A stretch of 64,000 nucleotides of DNA from DASSNU01 sp035701265 (GTDB lineage Bacteria; Gemmatimonadota; Gemmatimonadetes; Gemmatimonadales; Gemmatimonadaceae), in assembly GCA_035701265.1 (NCBI GenBank), contig DASSNU010000021.1:310001-374000 (forward strand), in the 5' to 3' direction. Position numbers and translations under genes: made by a program. The notes beneath the pieces were generated by a model that saw nothing but the letters and a program-made list of their open reading frames with translations, did no database searches and had not been told where the DNA came from. Below are positions 62,608 through 64,000 of this stretch, piece by piece. Position 1 is the stretch's first letter. The number at the start of each line of letters is the position of its first letter.

Positions 62608-62638
62608 AGCTCCGCCGTCGCAACGCGACGGCGGAGCT
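62608..62638 (+). terminator. Perfect 14-bp hairpin after the secretion operon
   Basis: Arms 62608-62621 and 62625-62638 are fully complementary with a 3-nt AAC loop, 80 nt after the activator stop. There is no T-run. Probable transcript end of the gsp operon. Confidence 0.55.
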
Positions 62639-62667
62639 GCGCGCATCTGCCATCGTCGGTACACGGA

Positions 62668-62725
62668 TTCGCGCTATTCGCGTTATTCGCAGGCCGGAGT
62701 GTGCGAATAACGCGAATAGCGCGAA
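62668..62725. repeat. 24-bp perfect inverted repeat, REP/MITE-like palindrome
   Basis: Arms 62668-62691 and 62702-62725 are complementary at all 24 positions, loop GGCCGGAGTG. Each arm is itself built of repeated ATTCGCG-type units and is clearly richer in A/T than the surroundings. It stands 30 nt after the other hairpin in the 416-nt gap 62529-62944, which otherwise shows nothing I recognise except the Shine-Dalgarno of the next gene at its right end. Confidence 0.75.
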
Positions 62726-62944
62726 ATCCCTCCGGCAGAGCGGCGAGCGAATTCGTTGGTTCTCAAGCACTTCGCGACAACCCTCCGATGGTCCCCGCCT
62801 TGCTTTCGCCGACGGCCAGCTCACGTCCTGAGGCTGTTTGTAATCGGCGCGCGAGCAGAAGTCCGGCTGCCGAGTAGTGGCCAGGATTGCGGCGCGTGCG
62901 CCAGGGCGTTTACCGCACACGATTCCAGGATCGGGAGGCAGGCT

Positions 62945-63475
62945 ATGTCGACGAGGGGACACGCGCACCGCACGCAGAATGCGGCCAGTGCAGAAATGAC
63001 GCTGCGATCACCATGGAGAACGGACTCACGCGTCATGCGTGCCGGCGCGGTAGGAATCGCAGCCATCGCGCTGTTGCTTGGGGCAGCGATATGGGCGCGG
63101 CCCGATCGCGCGCGCGCCGGTGTGGTGCGCGGGACGGCCGCGGGCGGGAGTGCTGTGCGCGACGGTGATTCTGGGGCGCGCCTAACGAGCGAGGTCGGCC
63201 ACGAGACGGGGGACAGTGTGCGGGTGGTGGTGCGCAATGCCAGGCGGGACAGCGTGCAGGTGGAGGTGCGCGCCGGACCGGCAGAGGCGTGCGCGGAGAA
63301 GGCGTTGGTGGACGTGGCGACGCTTGCGCCCAAGCGGCGGTGGGCGATCTGGGCGGACGCGGGCGTCTGCTGGCGGAGCGAGCGCCCGCCGGTGGGCTCG
63401 GGGGCCTGGGGCCCCTGGCACACGCACGCCGGCCCGGCCGTGGTGGCCGAAGACGCCATCAACGACAGCGTATAG
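62945..63475 (+). CDS. Hypothetical membrane-anchored protein
   Basis: Family not recognised. From the ATG at 62945, which has GGAGG 6 nt upstream, the 176-residue product has a basic N-terminal tail of about 32 residues, one hydrophobic helix (about 33-50, AGAVGIAAIALLLGAAIWA), and an extracytoplasmic domain with strands (DSVRVVVRNARRDSVQVEVRAG) and two Cys residues that may form a disulfide. VRVVVRN-R-DSVQVEV has the look of a small beta-sandwich. The frame is open upstream but starts there lack Shine-Dalgarno. It precedes another exported protein in the same direction. Confidence 0.55.
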   Translation: MSTRGHAHRTQNAASAEMTLRSPWRTDSRVMRAGAVGIAAIALLLGAAIWARPDRARAGVVRGTAAGGSAVRDGDSGARLTSEVGHETGDSVRVVVRNARRDSVQVEVRAGPAEACAEKALVDVATLAPKRRWAIWADAGVCWRSERPPVGSGAWGPWHTHAGPAVVAEDAINDSV

Positions 63476-63612
63476 CTCGGAAAGCGTGTAGCGCGACGCA
63501 CTCGGGACGCACTCGTCACGCAGTCGGGCGCGCGGTGGTACGGGGCGGCTGAAGGGGCGTTCCGCGGATGGATCCTGCCACTGACGGACCTTTCCACTGA
63601 TGGAGGTGGGTT

Positions 63613-64000
63613 GTGCTGAAGCTTGGTCGTCGACACGCTCCGGGGGCCGGTGGGCAGCATGCGCTGCAGAACGTTGTGCAGCGCGTTGTGCGGTGCGTTG
63701 TGCAGCGCACGCGGCAGGGTCTCGCACATTGGGTGGGTGGCTCCGCGTACGAGTCCGTGGTCGGGCTCATGCCCATGGTCGGGCTCATCCTGGTGCTCGG
63801 CGCTCTCGTGGGCACGGCCATGCCGCAGCGCGCGTTGGCGCAGGATCCGTGCGATCCTTTCGCGGTCATTTGTCCGGGCGGTGACCGAAACCCGCCGACG
63901 GTGAGCGTGCTGCCGACGACGATGAGCTATAACGGAGGGAGCGACTCTCTCCAGATCAGCGTCACGGTGCGGTGGTGCGACGACGTGGCGCTCAATGCTG
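63613..64000 (+). CDS. N-terminal part of an exported protein, cut by the window edge
   Basis: The frame from the GTG at 63613 stays open to the right edge (129 residues visible). GGAGG lies 6 nt before the GTG. A long basic n-region with repeated VVQR units leads into a hydrophobic helix (MVGLILVLGALVGTAM) and a PQRALAQ-DPCDPF cleavage-like site. The mature part begins with a Cys-containing segment and then PTVSVLPTTMSYNGGSDSLQISVTVRWCDD, typical of the first strands of an Ig-like or adhesin-type repeat domain. It is probably a large surface protein; function unknown. The other two frames through this DNA are also open but lack a comparable start. Confidence 0.6.
   Translation, partial: MLKLGRRHAPGAGGQHALQNVVQRVVRCVVQRTRQGLAHWVGGSAYESVVGLMPMVGLILVLGALVGTAMPQRALAQDPCDPFAVICPGGDRNPPTVSVLPTTMSYNGGSDSLQISVTVRWCDDVALNA
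63673..63708 (+). repeat. Three tandem 12-bp repeats in the signal region
   Basis: GTTGTGCAGCGC (63673-63684), GTTGTGCGGTGC (63685-63696) and GTTGTGCAGCGC (63697-63708). In frame they give VVQR, VVRC and VVQR ahead of the signal helix of the exported protein. Confidence 0.8.

Overview
The window is a gene-dense stretch of chromosome from a high-GC, Gram-negative-type bacterium. The outer membrane is inferred from a type II secretion-type locus with a secretin, lipoprotein signals, RseP and the MreBCD/PBP2/RodA elongation machinery. Strong G/C preference at third positions, frequent GTG starts, an archaeal-type ProRS and the housekeeping gene order make Gemmatimonadota my best guess. That is an inference from general impression; no rRNA is present to test it.

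Layout. 1-3.2 kb: an M20 dipeptidase whose 5' end is probably outside the window, facing a two-gene minus-strand unit (a basic Cys/His protein and a Rad52-like protein with a zinc ribbon) that has its own promoter and operator-like palindrome. 3.3-11.3 kb: a tightly overlapped operon dapE-asd-lysC-dapB-dapA-dapD-aroA-cmk (lysine/diaminopimelate and shikimate steps, then CMP kinase). 11.3-13.8 kb: promoter, structured leader and rpsA, converging on a small membrane protein. 14-19.2 kb: an acyl-CoA carboxylase operon (carboxyltransferase, biotin carboxylase, biotin carrier) with a TrmA/RumA-type RNA methyltransferase inside it. 19.4-21.5 kb: three small exported or lipoprotein genes of unknown role. 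21.6-30.1 kb: rplM-rpsI-rpsB, a strong hairpin, then tsf-pyrH-frr-uppS-cdsA-dxr-rseP and a small exported protein. 30.1-37.1 kb: a membrane Ser/Thr kinase divergent from rpsO, then pnp, an M16 protease and alanine dehydrogenase. 37.3-43.2 kb: mreB-mreC-mreD-mrdA-rodA. 43.3-51.8 kb: accD-folC-hisS-proS-lysA-phosphoesterase-guaA.

52-62.5 kb holds the most distinctive unit: a 12-gene type II secretion/pseudopilus operon (gspE, G, F, H, I, J, K, L, M, a C-like gene, D) closed by a sigma-54 activator with no sensory domain. Upstream lies a cluster of TTGACAC half-sites, including a perfect 13-bp inverted repeat, followed by a sigma-54-like -24/-12 element. I read this as a self-contained activator/enhancer/promoter circuit. 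No prepilin peptidase gene is present in the window.

After that operon there are a 14-bp and a 24-bp perfect inverted repeat in a 416-bp gap, a small membrane-anchored protein, and the start of a large-looking exported protein cut by the window edge. Many gene ends carry long perfect hairpins without a T-run. No rRNA, tRNA, CRISPR array, insertion sequence or prophage was recognised.
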